In this document: positions 1-6,102 of the stretch, one piece after another
Numbering within the stretch: position 1 is the stretch's first letter
Layout of the letters: every line of letters begins with the position of its first letter
From: CAIKMD01 sp035533255
GTDB lineage: Bacteria; Pseudomonadota; Alphaproteobacteria; ATCC43930; CGMCC-115725
Assembly (NCBI GenBank): GCA_035533255.1
Contig: DATLUE010000052.1
Span: 1-23,905 of the forward strand
Reading direction: 5' to 3'
Length of the DNA: 23,905 bases
Notes under the pieces: model-generated
Told to the model about the DNA's origin: nothing
The model's input: only the letters and a program-made list of their open reading frames with translations
Database searches by the model: none
Made by a program: the position numbers and the translations under genes

Positions 1-397
1 CTCGACCGACATCTATCTCGCCGACACGCTGGGCGAGCTTGGGCTGTTCTATCGGCTTGCCGGCATCGCCTTCATCGGCGGCTCGCTGACGCCGACCGGC
101 GGGCACAACCCGCTCGAAGCGGCGCTGCTCGATTGCGCCATCCTGCACGGGCCCGATATGAGCAATTGCGCGGCGATGGCGCACGGCCTCGCCGAGGCTG
201 GCGCGACCATCGCGGTGCGCGACGCCGCCGAGTTGGCCGTGGCCGTGCGCCGTCTGCTCGGCGATCCGGTCGAGCGCGCCGCGCGCGCCGCGGCCGCCGC
301 CGGCATCGCCGCCGACAACCGCGCCGTGCTCGACGCCGTGCTGGCGCGGATCGCGCCCTGGCTCGATCGCCTTTCCGCCCATGCCGCACGCGCCTGA
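1..397 (+). CDS. waaA: 3-deoxy-D-manno-octulosonic acid (Kdo) transferase, C-terminal part
   Basis: Partial gene entering from the left edge; reading frame 2 is open from base 2 to the TGA ending at 397, giving about 131 residues of the C-terminal GT-B half. The segment FIGGSLTPTGGHNPLEAA matches the nucleotide-sugar binding loop of KdtA/WaaA, which transfers Kdo from CMP-Kdo to lipid IVA at the inner membrane. The family is usually about 420-430 residues, so roughly two thirds lie outside the window. The stop lies 17 bases inside the next gene, lpxK, which acts on the same lipid A precursor, so the pair is almost certainly one operon. The tail after the GGHNPLE motif is alanine-rich and ordinary for a GC-rich genome. 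Family assignment is firm; only the fragment is visible. Confidence 0.9.
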   Translation, partial: STDIYLADTLGELGLFYRLAGIAFIGGSLTPTGGHNPLEAALLDCAILHGPDMSNCAAMAHGLAEAGATIAVRDAAELAVAVRRLLGDPVERAARAAAAAGIAADNRAVLDAVLARIAPWLDRLSAHAARA

Positions 398-1352
398 GTT
401 CTGGGCGAAGCCCGGGCTCGCCGCCGATCTGCTCGCGCCGCTCGGCTGGGCGCATGGCGCGCTCGGCGCGGCGCGACGCGGCCTGACGCGACCGACGCGC
501 GTTGCCGTGCCGACGATCTGCGTCGGCAATCTCGTCGCCGGCGGCGCCGGTAAGACACCGGTGGTACTGAGCCTCGCCAAGCTTCTCGCCGATAAGGGCC
601 GTCGCCCGCATATCCTCAGCCGCGGCTATGGCGGCAGCCTGCGGGGACCGCTGCGCGTCGATCCGGCGCGCCACACCGCGCGCGAGGTCGGCGACGAGCC
701 GCTGCTGCTGGCCGCGGCCGCGCCCGCCTGGATATGCGCCGACCGCATCGCTGCGGCCAATGCCGCGATCGCCGCCGGCGCCGATCTCTTGCTGCTCGAC
801 GACGGCTTCCAGAACCCCGCGCTCCATTACGACCTCGCGCTGGTCGCGATCGACGGCGGCTATGGCATCGGCAATGGCCGCGTCATACCCGCCGGTCCGT
901 TGCGCGAGCCGGTCGCGCGCGCGCTGTCCCGTGCAAGCGCGATCGTGATGATCGGTGCCTGCGCGCAGCCGCTCGATCTGGCAGGATTGCCGCTGCTCGG
1001 CGCGCACCTGGAAGCCATAGGCACGGATGATCTGCAAGGCGCGCGCGTGGTGGCGTTCGCCGGGATCGGCCGGCCGGCGAAATTCTTTGCGACGCTGACG
1101 GAGCTTGGCGCCAATATCGCCGAGGTGCGGGAATTTGCCGATCATCATCCCTATAGCGATGCCGAGCTCGCCGATCTGGCCGCGCTGGCGCAGGCGAACA
1201 ACGCAACGCTGGTGACGACCGAGAAGGATTGGGTGCGGCTGCCGCTGGCGTCCCACCCGAGCATCCGCGCGCTGAAGGTCGCGCTGCGCTGGGACGATCC
1301 AGCAGCGATCGAGCGCCTGCTGGCGCCGGTGCTGGCGAGCGCGCATGGCTAG
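381..1352 (+). CDS. lpxK: Tetraacyldisaccharide 4'-kinase LpxK
   Basis: 323 residues, the normal LpxK length. LpxK phosphorylates the 4' position of the tetraacyldisaccharide-1-phosphate precursor to make lipid IVA, at the cytoplasmic face of the inner membrane. The N-terminal stretch VPTICVGNLVAGGAGKTPVV (about residues 41-60) carries the family's Walker A-like P-loop GGAGKTP. LLLLDDGFQNPALHYDLAL (about 136-154) is the conserved DDGFQ region that follows, and the GPLREP segment is also typical. The C-terminal TTEKDWVRLP is the conserved LpxK end motif. The start overlaps waaA by 17 bases and the end overlaps the downstream acyltransferase by 8 bases, which indicates translational coupling in a lipid A/Kdo operon. 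No oddities seen. Confidence 0.95.
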   Translation: MPHAPEFWAKPGLAADLLAPLGWAHGALGAARRGLTRPTRVAVPTICVGNLVAGGAGKTPVVLSLAKLLADKGRRPHILSRGYGGSLRGPLRVDPARHTAREVGDEPLLLAAAAPAWICADRIAAANAAIAAGADLLLLDDGFQNPALHYDLALVAIDGGYGIGNGRVIPAGPLREPVARALSRASAIVMIGACAQPLDLAGLPLLGAHLEAIGTDDLQGARVVAFAGIGRPAKFFATLTELGANIAEVREFADHHPYSDAELADLAALAQANNATLVTTEKDWVRLPLASHPSIRALKVALRWDDPAAIERLLAPVLASAHG

Positions 1353-2226
1353 CCGCCACCCGATCCGGAATGTCGCCGAGGGCGCCGGCGTGGTGCTCGG
1401 CTATGCGCTGTTCCGCATCCTGCCGCTCGATTGGGCGTCGGCGCTGGGCGGGTTTCTCGCGCGCATGATCGGCCCGCGCCTCGGCATCACCAAGCGCGGC
1501 GACGAGAATCTGCGGCGCGCGCTCCCTGCGCTCAGTGCGGCCGAGCGCAGGCGGATCATCGCCGGCGCCTGGGACAATCTCGGCCGGGTGATCGCGGAAT
1601 ATCCGCATCTCGATAAATTCCGGCTATTCGACAAAAACGGCCGTATCGAAGGCGTCGATGCCGGCAACATTCTCGCGACCCGCGATCCCGAGAAGCGCTA
1701 CATCTTCTTCTCGGCGCATTACGGCAATTGGGAGATCGCGATCCGCACCGCGACCCAGGCTGGCTTCGCGGTCACCGGCGTCTATCGCGCGCCCAACAAC
1801 CCGATCGTCGACCGCTTCATGCTCTGGGCGCGCGGCGCCGAGGGCGGCGAGCTTGTCCCCAAGGGCGACATCGCCGCGAAGAAAGCCTTCGGCGCGTTGC
1901 GTGAAGGGCGCGCGCTCTGCATGCTAGTCGATCAGAAGATGAATGACGGCATCGCGGTGCCGTTCTTCGGCCGCGACGCGATGACCGCGCCCGCGCTCGC
2001 GGTGCTGGCGCTGCGCTACGATTGCACGGTGGTGCCGATCCGCATGCTGCGCTTGAAAGGCGCGCATTTCCGCATGATCTCGGAGCCGCCGCTGGCGCTG
2101 CCCAAGACCGGCAACACCGACGCCGACCGCCGCGCGCTGATGACCACCGTCAACACCGTCGTCGAGCGCTGGGTGCGCGAGCATCCCGAGCAATGGCTCT
2201 GGCTGCATCGGCGGTGGCCGGATTGA
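1345..2226 (+). CDS. Lipid A biosynthesis (LpxL/HtrB-family) acyltransferase
   Basis: 293 residues. The motif FFSAHYGNWEIA (about residues 121-132) has the H(X)4(D/E) catalytic signature of the LpxL/LpxM lysophospholipid acyltransferase family, which moves a fatty acyl chain from acyl-ACP to the Kdo-lipid A precursor. Later conserved blocks are YRAPNNPIVDRF, LVDQKMNDGIAVPFFGRDAMT and the end WLHRRWPD, all usual in this family. The start ATG at 1345 overlaps the end of lpxK, matching a late-acyltransferase role in the same pathway. The hydrophobic N-terminal stretch around GAGVVLGYALFRILPL suggests membrane anchoring. Which acyl chain or position it acts on cannot be told from sequence, so I give no symbol. 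Confidence 0.88.
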   Translation: MASRHPIRNVAEGAGVVLGYALFRILPLDWASALGGFLARMIGPRLGITKRGDENLRRALPALSAAERRRIIAGAWDNLGRVIAEYPHLDKFRLFDKNGRIEGVDAGNILATRDPEKRYIFFSAHYGNWEIAIRTATQAGFAVTGVYRAPNNPIVDRFMLWARGAEGGELVPKGDIAAKKAFGALREGRALCMLVDQKMNDGIAVPFFGRDAMTAPALAVLALRYDCTVVPIRMLRLKGAHFRMISEPPLALPKTGNTDADRRALMTTVNTVVERWVREHPEQWLWLHRRWPD

Positions 2227-2239
2227 GCAACGTCGGAAG

Positions 2240-2369
2240 CCCCCTCGCCGACAACCCGGCCAATCGCTCTTCGCGACTGGCCCCGGAGGGTGCGAGCGCA
2301 AAGCGATCGAACGGGTTGTCCCTCTCCCCGGCGGGGAGAGAGTGCGAGCGCAGCGAGCGGGTGAGGGGA
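2240..2369. repeat. Palindromic intergenic repeat (family A, copy 1, composite)
   Basis: This fills the gap between the convergent acyltransferase and xseA-M23 genes. It begins with CCCCTCGCCGACAACCCG and later holds CGGGTTGTCCCTCTCCCC, so ACAACCCG pairs with CGGGTTGT. It then contains the perfect hairpin CTCTCCCCGGCGGGGAGAG (about 2322-2340) and ends with GAGCGGGTGAGGGG, which pairs with the opening CCCCTC. The CCCTCTCCCC and GGTGAGGGG cores recur at 13205, 16284 and 16377. The strong stem between two convergent genes could act as a bidirectional terminator, which is inference. Confidence 0.8.
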
Positions 2370-2371
2370 AA

Positions 2372-3253
2372 TCACTTCTCCGGCATCTGGCCCGCGGCGA
2401 GTTGCGGGTCGAGCCGGACCTGATACCAGGCGACGCCCCAATGGAGATTGGGGCCGGTGGCACGGCCGGTCATGCCGAGGGTGCCGATGGTCTCGCCTTG
2501 GCGGACCGGGTCGCCGCGCTTCACCGCCAGCGTCGCGAGATGAACGTAGGTGCTCGATAGGCCATAGCCGTGATCGATGATCACGGTGCCGCCGGTAAGA
2601 TAGAGATCGCGCTCGGCGAGCGTCACGACGCCCGAGGCCGCGGCCTTGATCGGCGTGCCGGCCGGCGCCGCGATGTCGACGCCCAAATGCGGCGCGCGCG
2701 GTTGGCCGTCGAGAATGCTCTGGCTGCCGAAAATGCCGGTGATCGTGCCGAGGACCGGCCAACGCAGCGTCTGCTCAAAGTCGAGCGTGCCGCTGCTGGT
2801 GGCAAGCGCGGCATCCACCTCGACGCTGTCGCGATGGATGCGATCGAGCGTCGCCGCGTCGGGCGTCACCAGCTTTTCCGGCAAGCCGTCGATGCGGCGG
2901 ACATCCCATTGCCGCGGCGCGACGGCGAGATCGCGTTGGGTGCGGCTGCCATCGGCAAACTTGACATCGAGCGCTGCCGTCGCCGCCGCATCGCGGCCGA
3001 AGCCGAAGATGAAATGCCCATCGGGCGCGACCGATAACGGCTTACCGTCGAGCGTCACCGCCGCGCCGGGATCGACCATGCCGCGCATCAGGCTGCCTTG
3101 CGTCGGCGTGCCGTCGAGCGCGAGCGTGCCGGCCTCGGCCCGGCTTCCGAGCGCGAGCAGCAACAACAAGGCGAGACCGAAAAGCTTGCCCTGATCCGCC
3201 GGCCCCGCTTTGCGTTTGCGCGTGCGCGCTTCGCCTTCGGATTTCGCGACCAC
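2372..3253 (-). CDS. M23-family (LytM-like) metallopeptidase module, possibly translated separately
   Basis: This is the C-terminal part of the fused frame. The only in-frame candidate starts near the joint are a GTG at 3253-3251 (293 residues; basic n-region RTRKRK, then the hydrophobic core LALLLLLALG and AEA) and three consecutive TTG codons at 3169-3161, which would give a very short signal peptide. Neither has a clear Shine-Dalgarno sequence. The M23 domain shows PHLGVDIAAPAGTPI (zinc ligands H656 and D660 in the long numbering), YVHLATL (H705) and TGPNLHWGV (H738). M23 enzymes cut peptidoglycan cross-links, or act as inactive activators, in the periplasm. The usual HxH is NxH here (N736), losing a residue that is catalytic in LytM, so activity is uncertain. 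Whether this is an independent protein or the tail of XseA is unresolved. Confidence 0.55.
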   Translation of the reverse strand: MVAKSEGEARTRKRKAGPADQGKLFGLALLLLLALGSRAEAGTLALDGTPTQGSLMRGMVDPGAAVTLDGKPLSVAPDGHFIFGFGRDAAATAALDVKFADGSRTQRDLAVAPRQWDVRRIDGLPEKLVTPDAATLDRIHRDSVEVDAALATSSGTLDFEQTLRWPVLGTITGIFGSQSILDGQPRAPHLGVDIAAPAGTPIKAAASGVVTLAERDLYLTGGTVIIDHGYGLSSTYVHLATLAVKRGDPVRQGETIGTLGMTGRATGPNLHWGVAWYQVRLDPQLAAGQMPEK

Positions 3254-4597
3254 CGTGCCGTCGTGGAATTCGATCGTCAGCGCGGTGCCCGGCGCGACCT
3301 GCTCGGCGGCGGTGACGACATGGCCTTTCGCGCGCACGATCGCGTAGCCGCGCTCGAGTTGCTGCTCCAGCGCGCGATAGAATGCATTGAGCCGCGCACC
3401 CGCGCCCTCGATCAAGCCGTGCTGGCGCTCGATGAATCGCGTCTTGGCGGAATCGAGCCGCGGCACGAGCTGCGCCAGCCGCTCGCGCTGATGCGCGATC
3501 TGCGCCGCCAGCGCGGCGCCGCCGATGCGGTCGGCGCTGGCTTTCAAATGCAACGCCTGCACGCGCAGGAACTGGCGCAGGCCGTGGGCGAGCCGCTCGG
3601 TGCGCTCGTCGAGGCGCTGCGCCGCCTGGAAGATCAGGCTCGCGGGATCGGGCAGGCCGCGCGCGAGCCCCGCCAGATGCGTGCGCTGCTCGGCCAGCCC
3701 GCGCGACAGCGCGCGGGTCAGCCGCATGCGCTTGGCATCGATCTCGGCAATCAGCTCCGAGCGCACCGGGACCGCCATTTCGGCGGCGGCGGTCGGCGTC
3801 GGCGCGCGGCGGTCGCTGGCGAAGTCGATCAAGGTGGTGTCGGTCTCGTGACCGACCGCCGAGATCAGCGGGATCGCCGAGGCCGCGGCGGCACGCACCA
3901 CGATCTCCTCGTTGAAGGCCATCAGGTCTTCGAGGCTGCCGCCGCCGCGCGCGACGATCAGGAGATCGGGTCGTGGCACCGGGCCGCCGGGGACCAGCGC
4001 GTTGAAGCCCTCGATCGCCGCGGCGATCTGCTGGGCAGCACCTTCACCTTGCACGGCGACCGGCCAGACCACCACATGGCGCGGAAAGCGGTCTTCGAGC
4101 CGGTGCAGGATGTCGCGGATGACAGCGCCGGTCGGCGAGGTGACGACGCCGATGATGTGTGGCAGAAACGGCAGCTTCTTCTTGCGGCTCTCGGCAAAGA
4201 GACCTTCGGCCTCGAGCTTCTTCTTGCGGTCCTCCAAGAGCTTCAACAGCGCACCGACACCGGCGAGCTCGACACTCTCGATCACGAGCTGGTATTTCGA
4301 GCGGCCGGGATAGGTGGTGAGCTTGCCGGCGCAAATCACCTCCATGCCGTCCTCGGGCTTCAAGGCGAGGCGCTGCGCGGTCGGCCGCCAGATCACGGCG
4401 TCGAGCACCGCCTCGTCGTCCTTCAAGGCGAGATAGCAATGGCCCGAGGAATGGCGCTTGAAGCCCGAGACCTCGCCGCGGATGCGCACATAAGCGAAAT
4501 TCTGCTCGACCGTGCGCTTCAAAAGCGCCGAGATCTCGGAGACGGAATATTCCGGCAAATTGCTGCGGAGCGCGTCAAGGGCAGAGGTGTCGGTCAT
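2372..4597 (-). CDS. xseA: XseA exonuclease VII large subunit fused in frame to an M23 metallopeptidase
   Basis: From the ATG at 4597 this is 741 residues; an upstream in-frame ATG at 4654 gives 760 but lies inside a palindromic repeat, so I prefer 4597 (protein starting MTDTSALDALRSNLPEYSVSE). Numbering here is from 4654. Residues 20-492 form a complete XseA: N-terminal OB fold, then the catalytic region with ARGGGSLEDLMAFNEE and SAVGHETDTTLIDFASDRRA, then a long helical part, ending in DQGKLF, which resembles XseA C-termini of other alphaproteobacteria. XseA degrades single-stranded DNA with XseB, which is not in the window. With no stop, DQGKLF runs straight into GLALLLLLALGSRAEAG, a signal-peptide-like hydrophobic core with an AEA cleavage site, followed by a beta-rich linker and an M23 domain (H656, D660, H705, H738). 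A cytoplasmic nuclease joined to an exported peptidase is odd; a sequencing error or internal initiation is possible. Confidence 0.85.
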   Translation of the reverse strand: MTDTSALDALRSNLPEYSVSEISALLKRTVEQNFAYVRIRGEVSGFKRHSSGHCYLALKDDEAVLDAVIWRPTAQRLALKPEDGMEVICAGKLTTYPGRSKYQLVIESVELAGVGALLKLLEDRKKKLEAEGLFAESRKKKLPFLPHIIGVVTSPTGAVIRDILHRLEDRFPRHVVVWPVAVQGEGAAQQIAAAIEGFNALVPGGPVPRPDLLIVARGGGSLEDLMAFNEEIVVRAAAASAIPLISAVGHETDTTLIDFASDRRAPTPTAAAEMAVPVRSELIAEIDAKRMRLTRALSRGLAEQRTHLAGLARGLPDPASLIFQAAQRLDERTERLAHGLRQFLRVQALHLKASADRIGGAALAAQIAHQRERLAQLVPRLDSAKTRFIERQHGLIEGAGARLNAFYRALEQQLERGYAIVRAKGHVVTAAEQVAPGTALTIEFHDGTVVAKSEGEARTRKRKAGPADQGKLFGLALLLLLALGSRAEAGTLALDGTPTQGSLMRGMVDPGAAVTLDGKPLSVAPDGHFIFGFGRDAAATAALDVKFADGSRTQRDLAVAPRQWDVRRIDGLPEKLVTPDAATLDRIHRDSVEVDAALATSSGTLDFEQTLRWPVLGTITGIFGSQSILDGQPRAPHLGVDIAAPAGTPIKAAASGVVTLAERDLYLTGGTVIIDHGYGLSSTYVHLATLAVKRGDPVRQGETIGTLGMTGRATGPNLHWGVAWYQVRLDPQLAAGQMPEK

Positions 4598-4646
4598 CGG
4601 GGCTATGATGTTGTGCGGAACACGGCGAAGTCCAGTGTGGCGGAAA

Positions 4647-4740
4647 TTCACCACGGAGACACGGGAGAGCGCAGAGAAAATCCCGGGCCGCTACGCGGCC
4701 TATTTTATTCTCCCCGTGTCCTCCACGCCTCCGTGGTGAA
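4647..4740. repeat. Palindromic intergenic repeat (family C)
   Basis: Outer arms TTCACCACGGAG (from 4647) and CTCCGTGGTGAA (to 4740) are perfect inverted repeats. Inside them, GACACGGGAGA faces TCTCCCCGTGTC imperfectly, and the centre holds a small hairpin GGCCGCTACGCGGCC (4686-4700). It lies between the divergent xseA-M23 and udgX-remnant genes. It has the form of a REP/MITE-like palindrome with no coding capacity. Confidence 0.75.
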
Positions 4741-4782
4741 AAACATGCGCAACCAGGCAATGCCGATTCGGTTAGGATTGCG

Positions 4783-5115
4783 ATGGCGACGCGCAGCAAA
4801 ACAGCCGGCACCGCGGCCGATCTCATTCCGCCGCGGCCGACGATCCGCAAGCTGCGCACAATCGCGGCGGGCTGCACCGCCTGCCCGCTTTACGCCCGCG
4901 CGACGCAGACCGTCTTCGGCGAAGGCCCGGCACATGCCGCGCTGATGCTGGTCGGCGAGACCGCCGGCGACCGGGAGGATTTGCAAGGGTGGCCGTTTGT
5001 GCATCCGTCCTCGCTCTTGCGCGCCGATGACGCCGACCGCGCGGCGAACATCGCGCGCTTCATCGCCGATCTGAAAACCGTGGCCACGCTATTGAAGCGC
5101 GCTCACGCGGCGTAA
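4783..5115 (+). pseudogene. UdgX-like uracil-DNA glycosylase with internal deletion
   Basis: 110 residues, with start ATG 4783 preceded by TTAGGAT. Residues about 22-73 match the N-terminal part of UdgX/family 4-5 glycosylases: the first iron-sulphur cysteine pair CTACPLY (C31, C34), ATQTVFGEGPA, LMLVGE, then GDREDLQGWPFV, equivalent to the family's GDQED...GRPFVGPAG. The protein then jumps at V73/H74 (bases 4999-5004) directly to HPSSLLRADD and a C-terminal helix, which in full-length members lies about 100 residues further on (UdgX is about 210 residues). Missing are the central core, the second cysteine pair and the His-containing loop that gives UdgX its covalent uracil capture. The frame is preserved, so a short protein may be made, but it should have neither a 4Fe-4S cluster nor glycosylase activity. 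The 3' end overlaps the convergent cupin gene by 13 bases. Confidence 0.8.
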
Positions 5116-5432
5116 TGCACCGCGAGCCAGATCGTCGGCTCGCCCGTCGCGGTCCATTCGACGCGGTGCCGGCAATGCGCGGGGATGCTGACATGGTCGC
5201 CCGGCTTCAACACCCGCGGCTGTTCTTCGCCCGCGAACAGCAGCCCGGCGGCGCCGCGCAGCAGGATCACCCATTCCGCTTGGCTCTGATCGAGCCACTC
5301 GCCGGGCGGCGTCGCGTGGCCGGTCGAGACGATGCGCTCGATGCGGAGATTGGGCGCGTCGAGAAGATCGAGGAATTGCTCGGCGTGAAGCGTCGCCGGT
5401 AAATCACCATAGAGATTACCGCCCTCGCTCAT
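5103..5432 (-). CDS. Cupin-domain protein
   Basis: 109 residues, a single cupin beta-barrel. The first cupin block is GEWLDQSQAEWVILLRG, where the usual HxH metal ligands are replaced by WLDQ...E. The second is LKPGDHVSIPAHCRHRVEWT, with the PG-D-IPA-H pattern. It belongs to a family of small single-domain cupins; I recognise no substrate or reaction. Its ATG (5432) overlaps the stop of the antitoxin gene in a TCAT/ATGA arrangement (5429-5432), so it is probably translated with brnTA. The overlap may be a simple neighbour effect or may mean the cupin belongs to the toxin-antitoxin unit; the sequence cannot decide. The 3' end overlaps the udgX remnant by 13 bases. Confidence 0.85.
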   Translation of the reverse strand: MSEGGNLYGDLPATLHAEQFLDLLDAPNLRIERIVSTGHATPPGEWLDQSQAEWVILLRGAAGLLFAGEEQPRVLKPGDHVSIPAHCRHRVEWTATGEPTIWLAVHYAA

Positions 5433-5689
5433 GCCCGCTTGCGATGCTGGACCGCCGCCTCGAGCGCTTGACGGATGAAACGCTGATACGGCATGCCAGC
5501 CGCGGCAGCAGATTTCTTTACGGCTTCCAGCAAGGGCTTCGGCAAGCGCATGTTGACGCGTTCGTTTTTCGGCTGAAATTCGAACCGCACCATTCGCATG
5601 TCGGAAAGGTCATATTTCGTCAGGTCGGCATTGGCGACGAAGTCCTCCGCTGCTTTATCGCTTTTGAGTTTTGGCAGCTTCTTCTTCAT
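5429..5689 (-). CDS. brnA: BrnA/CopG-type antitoxin
   Basis: 86 residues from ATG 5689. The N-terminal MKKKLPKLKSDKAAEDFV and YDLSDMRMVRFEFQPK are the toxin-wrapping segment of CopG/BrnA-type antitoxins. The C-terminal VNMRLPKPLLEAVKKSAAAA plus GMPYQRFIRQALEAAV is a ribbon-helix-helix DNA-binding domain. Such antitoxins bind and neutralise the BrnT ribonuclease toxin and repress their own promoter. The start is supported by AAGGAAG at 5705-5699, nine bases upstream. In intact pairs brnA starts inside the 3' end of brnT in another frame; here a lost base puts the two in the same frame, so brnA can also be read as the tail of a BrnT-BrnA fusion. The stop overlaps the cupin start by four bases. 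The gene itself looks intact. Confidence 0.85.
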   Translation of the reverse strand: MKKKLPKLKSDKAAEDFVANADLTKYDLSDMRMVRFEFQPKNERVNMRLPKPLLEAVKKSAAAAGMPYQRFIRQALEAAVQHRKRA

Positions 5690-5980
5690 AGAATGTGGCT
5701 TCCTTCGCATGCATATACGCGCACTGATCGGACGAATAAATGTCCCGTTGCCGTAAATCCGTAAGGCGAACACGATCAGCACATAACGTCCAGCTTCGGT
5801 TCGGCCGATGGCTTTGAAACGGGTCTCGGCGCGCGAATGAGCCGGATCGGGGAAGATCGCAATCGCTTGTCGAAACACCGCCTCGATCGTCGCAATCGGG
5901 ACGCCGTGCCGCTCGCATTTACCGCGGTTCGCGTCATCCCAATCGAATCCAGCCAGAAGCCGAACGTCTTGAGGATGCAT
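5655..5980 (-). pseudogene. brnT: BrnT-type ribonuclease toxin, frameshifted near the 3' end
   Basis: From ATG 5980 the protein reads AGFDWDDANRGKCERHGV, VFRQAIAIFPDPAHSRAE, RFKAIGRTEAGRYVLIVFAL and TFIRPISAR, the BrnT fold (a RelE-like ribonuclease) in order. At about 5717-5719 the frame changes: the zero frame continues ICMRRKPHS into BrnA, whereas the -1 frame continues YMHAKEATFYEEE and stops at 5655. In the IRPISARYMHAKE subfamily, Y follows R, so one base is missing in GCG-CG(T)-TAT-ATG. Repaired, BrnT would be about 108 residues. As it stands, the last roughly 20 residues are lost and the frame runs into the antitoxin, giving a 183-residue fusion from M26 of the open frame. No Shine-Dalgarno is evident before 5980. 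A sequencing indel is possible; I see no slippery heptamer that would support programmed frameshifting. Confidence 0.75.
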
Positions 5981-5982
5981 GT

Positions 5983-6001
5983 TTGTACATTCAAATGTCA
6001 A
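5983..6001. promoter_or_regulatory. Candidate operator/promoter of the brnTA-cupin unit
   Basis: The imperfect inverted repeat TTGTACATT-CA-AATGTCAA lies just upstream of the brnT ATG (5980). On the minus strand it reads TTGACATTTGAATGTACAA and includes a TTGACA, a possible -35 hexamer. Ribbon-helix-helix antitoxins of this type repress by binding such palindromes over their own promoter. That this is the site is inference from position and symmetry. Confidence 0.45.
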
Positions 6002-6060
6002 TACCAACGCTTCCCGCCATATCCTGTTGACGAGGTTGGGAAGATGCGGAATCAATATTA

Positions 6061-6075
6061 GAACAAAAGACGAAC
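6061..6075 (+). promoter_or_regulatory. LexA (SOS) box upstream of dnaE2
   Basis: GAAC-AAAAGAC-GAAC is a perfect direct repeat with a seven-base spacer, the alphaproteobacterial LexA recognition sequence (GTTC-N7-GTTC on the other strand). It sits 27 bases before the dnaE2 ATG at 6103, in front of a TAATCT that may be a -10 element (6087-6092). dnaE2 is a classical SOS gene in alphaproteobacteria, so LexA repression and DNA-damage induction are expected. Confidence 0.8.
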
Positions 6076-6102
6076 GAATGCGAGACTAATCTAGAGGTAT
6101 CA

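Noticed and set aside
4598..4654. Upstream ATG (4654) as the xseA start
   Set aside because: It lies within a palindromic repeat and adds 19 residues not typical of XseA; the ATG at 4597 gives a normal N-terminus.
3098..4945. 615-residue open frame on the plus strand opposite xseA
   Set aside because: It is rich in Arg, Gly and Ala without recognisable domains and lies antisense to clear xseA coding sequence; such frames are expected in GC-rich DNA.
4783..5115. Functional uracil-DNA glycosylase
   Set aside because: The central catalytic region and half of the cluster cysteines are absent, so only a remnant is supported.
5708..5725. Programmed -1 frameshift producing full-length BrnT
   Set aside because: A -1 shift at CGT-ATA would restore the expected tail, but no slippery heptamer is present; a one-base deletion or sequencing error is simpler.
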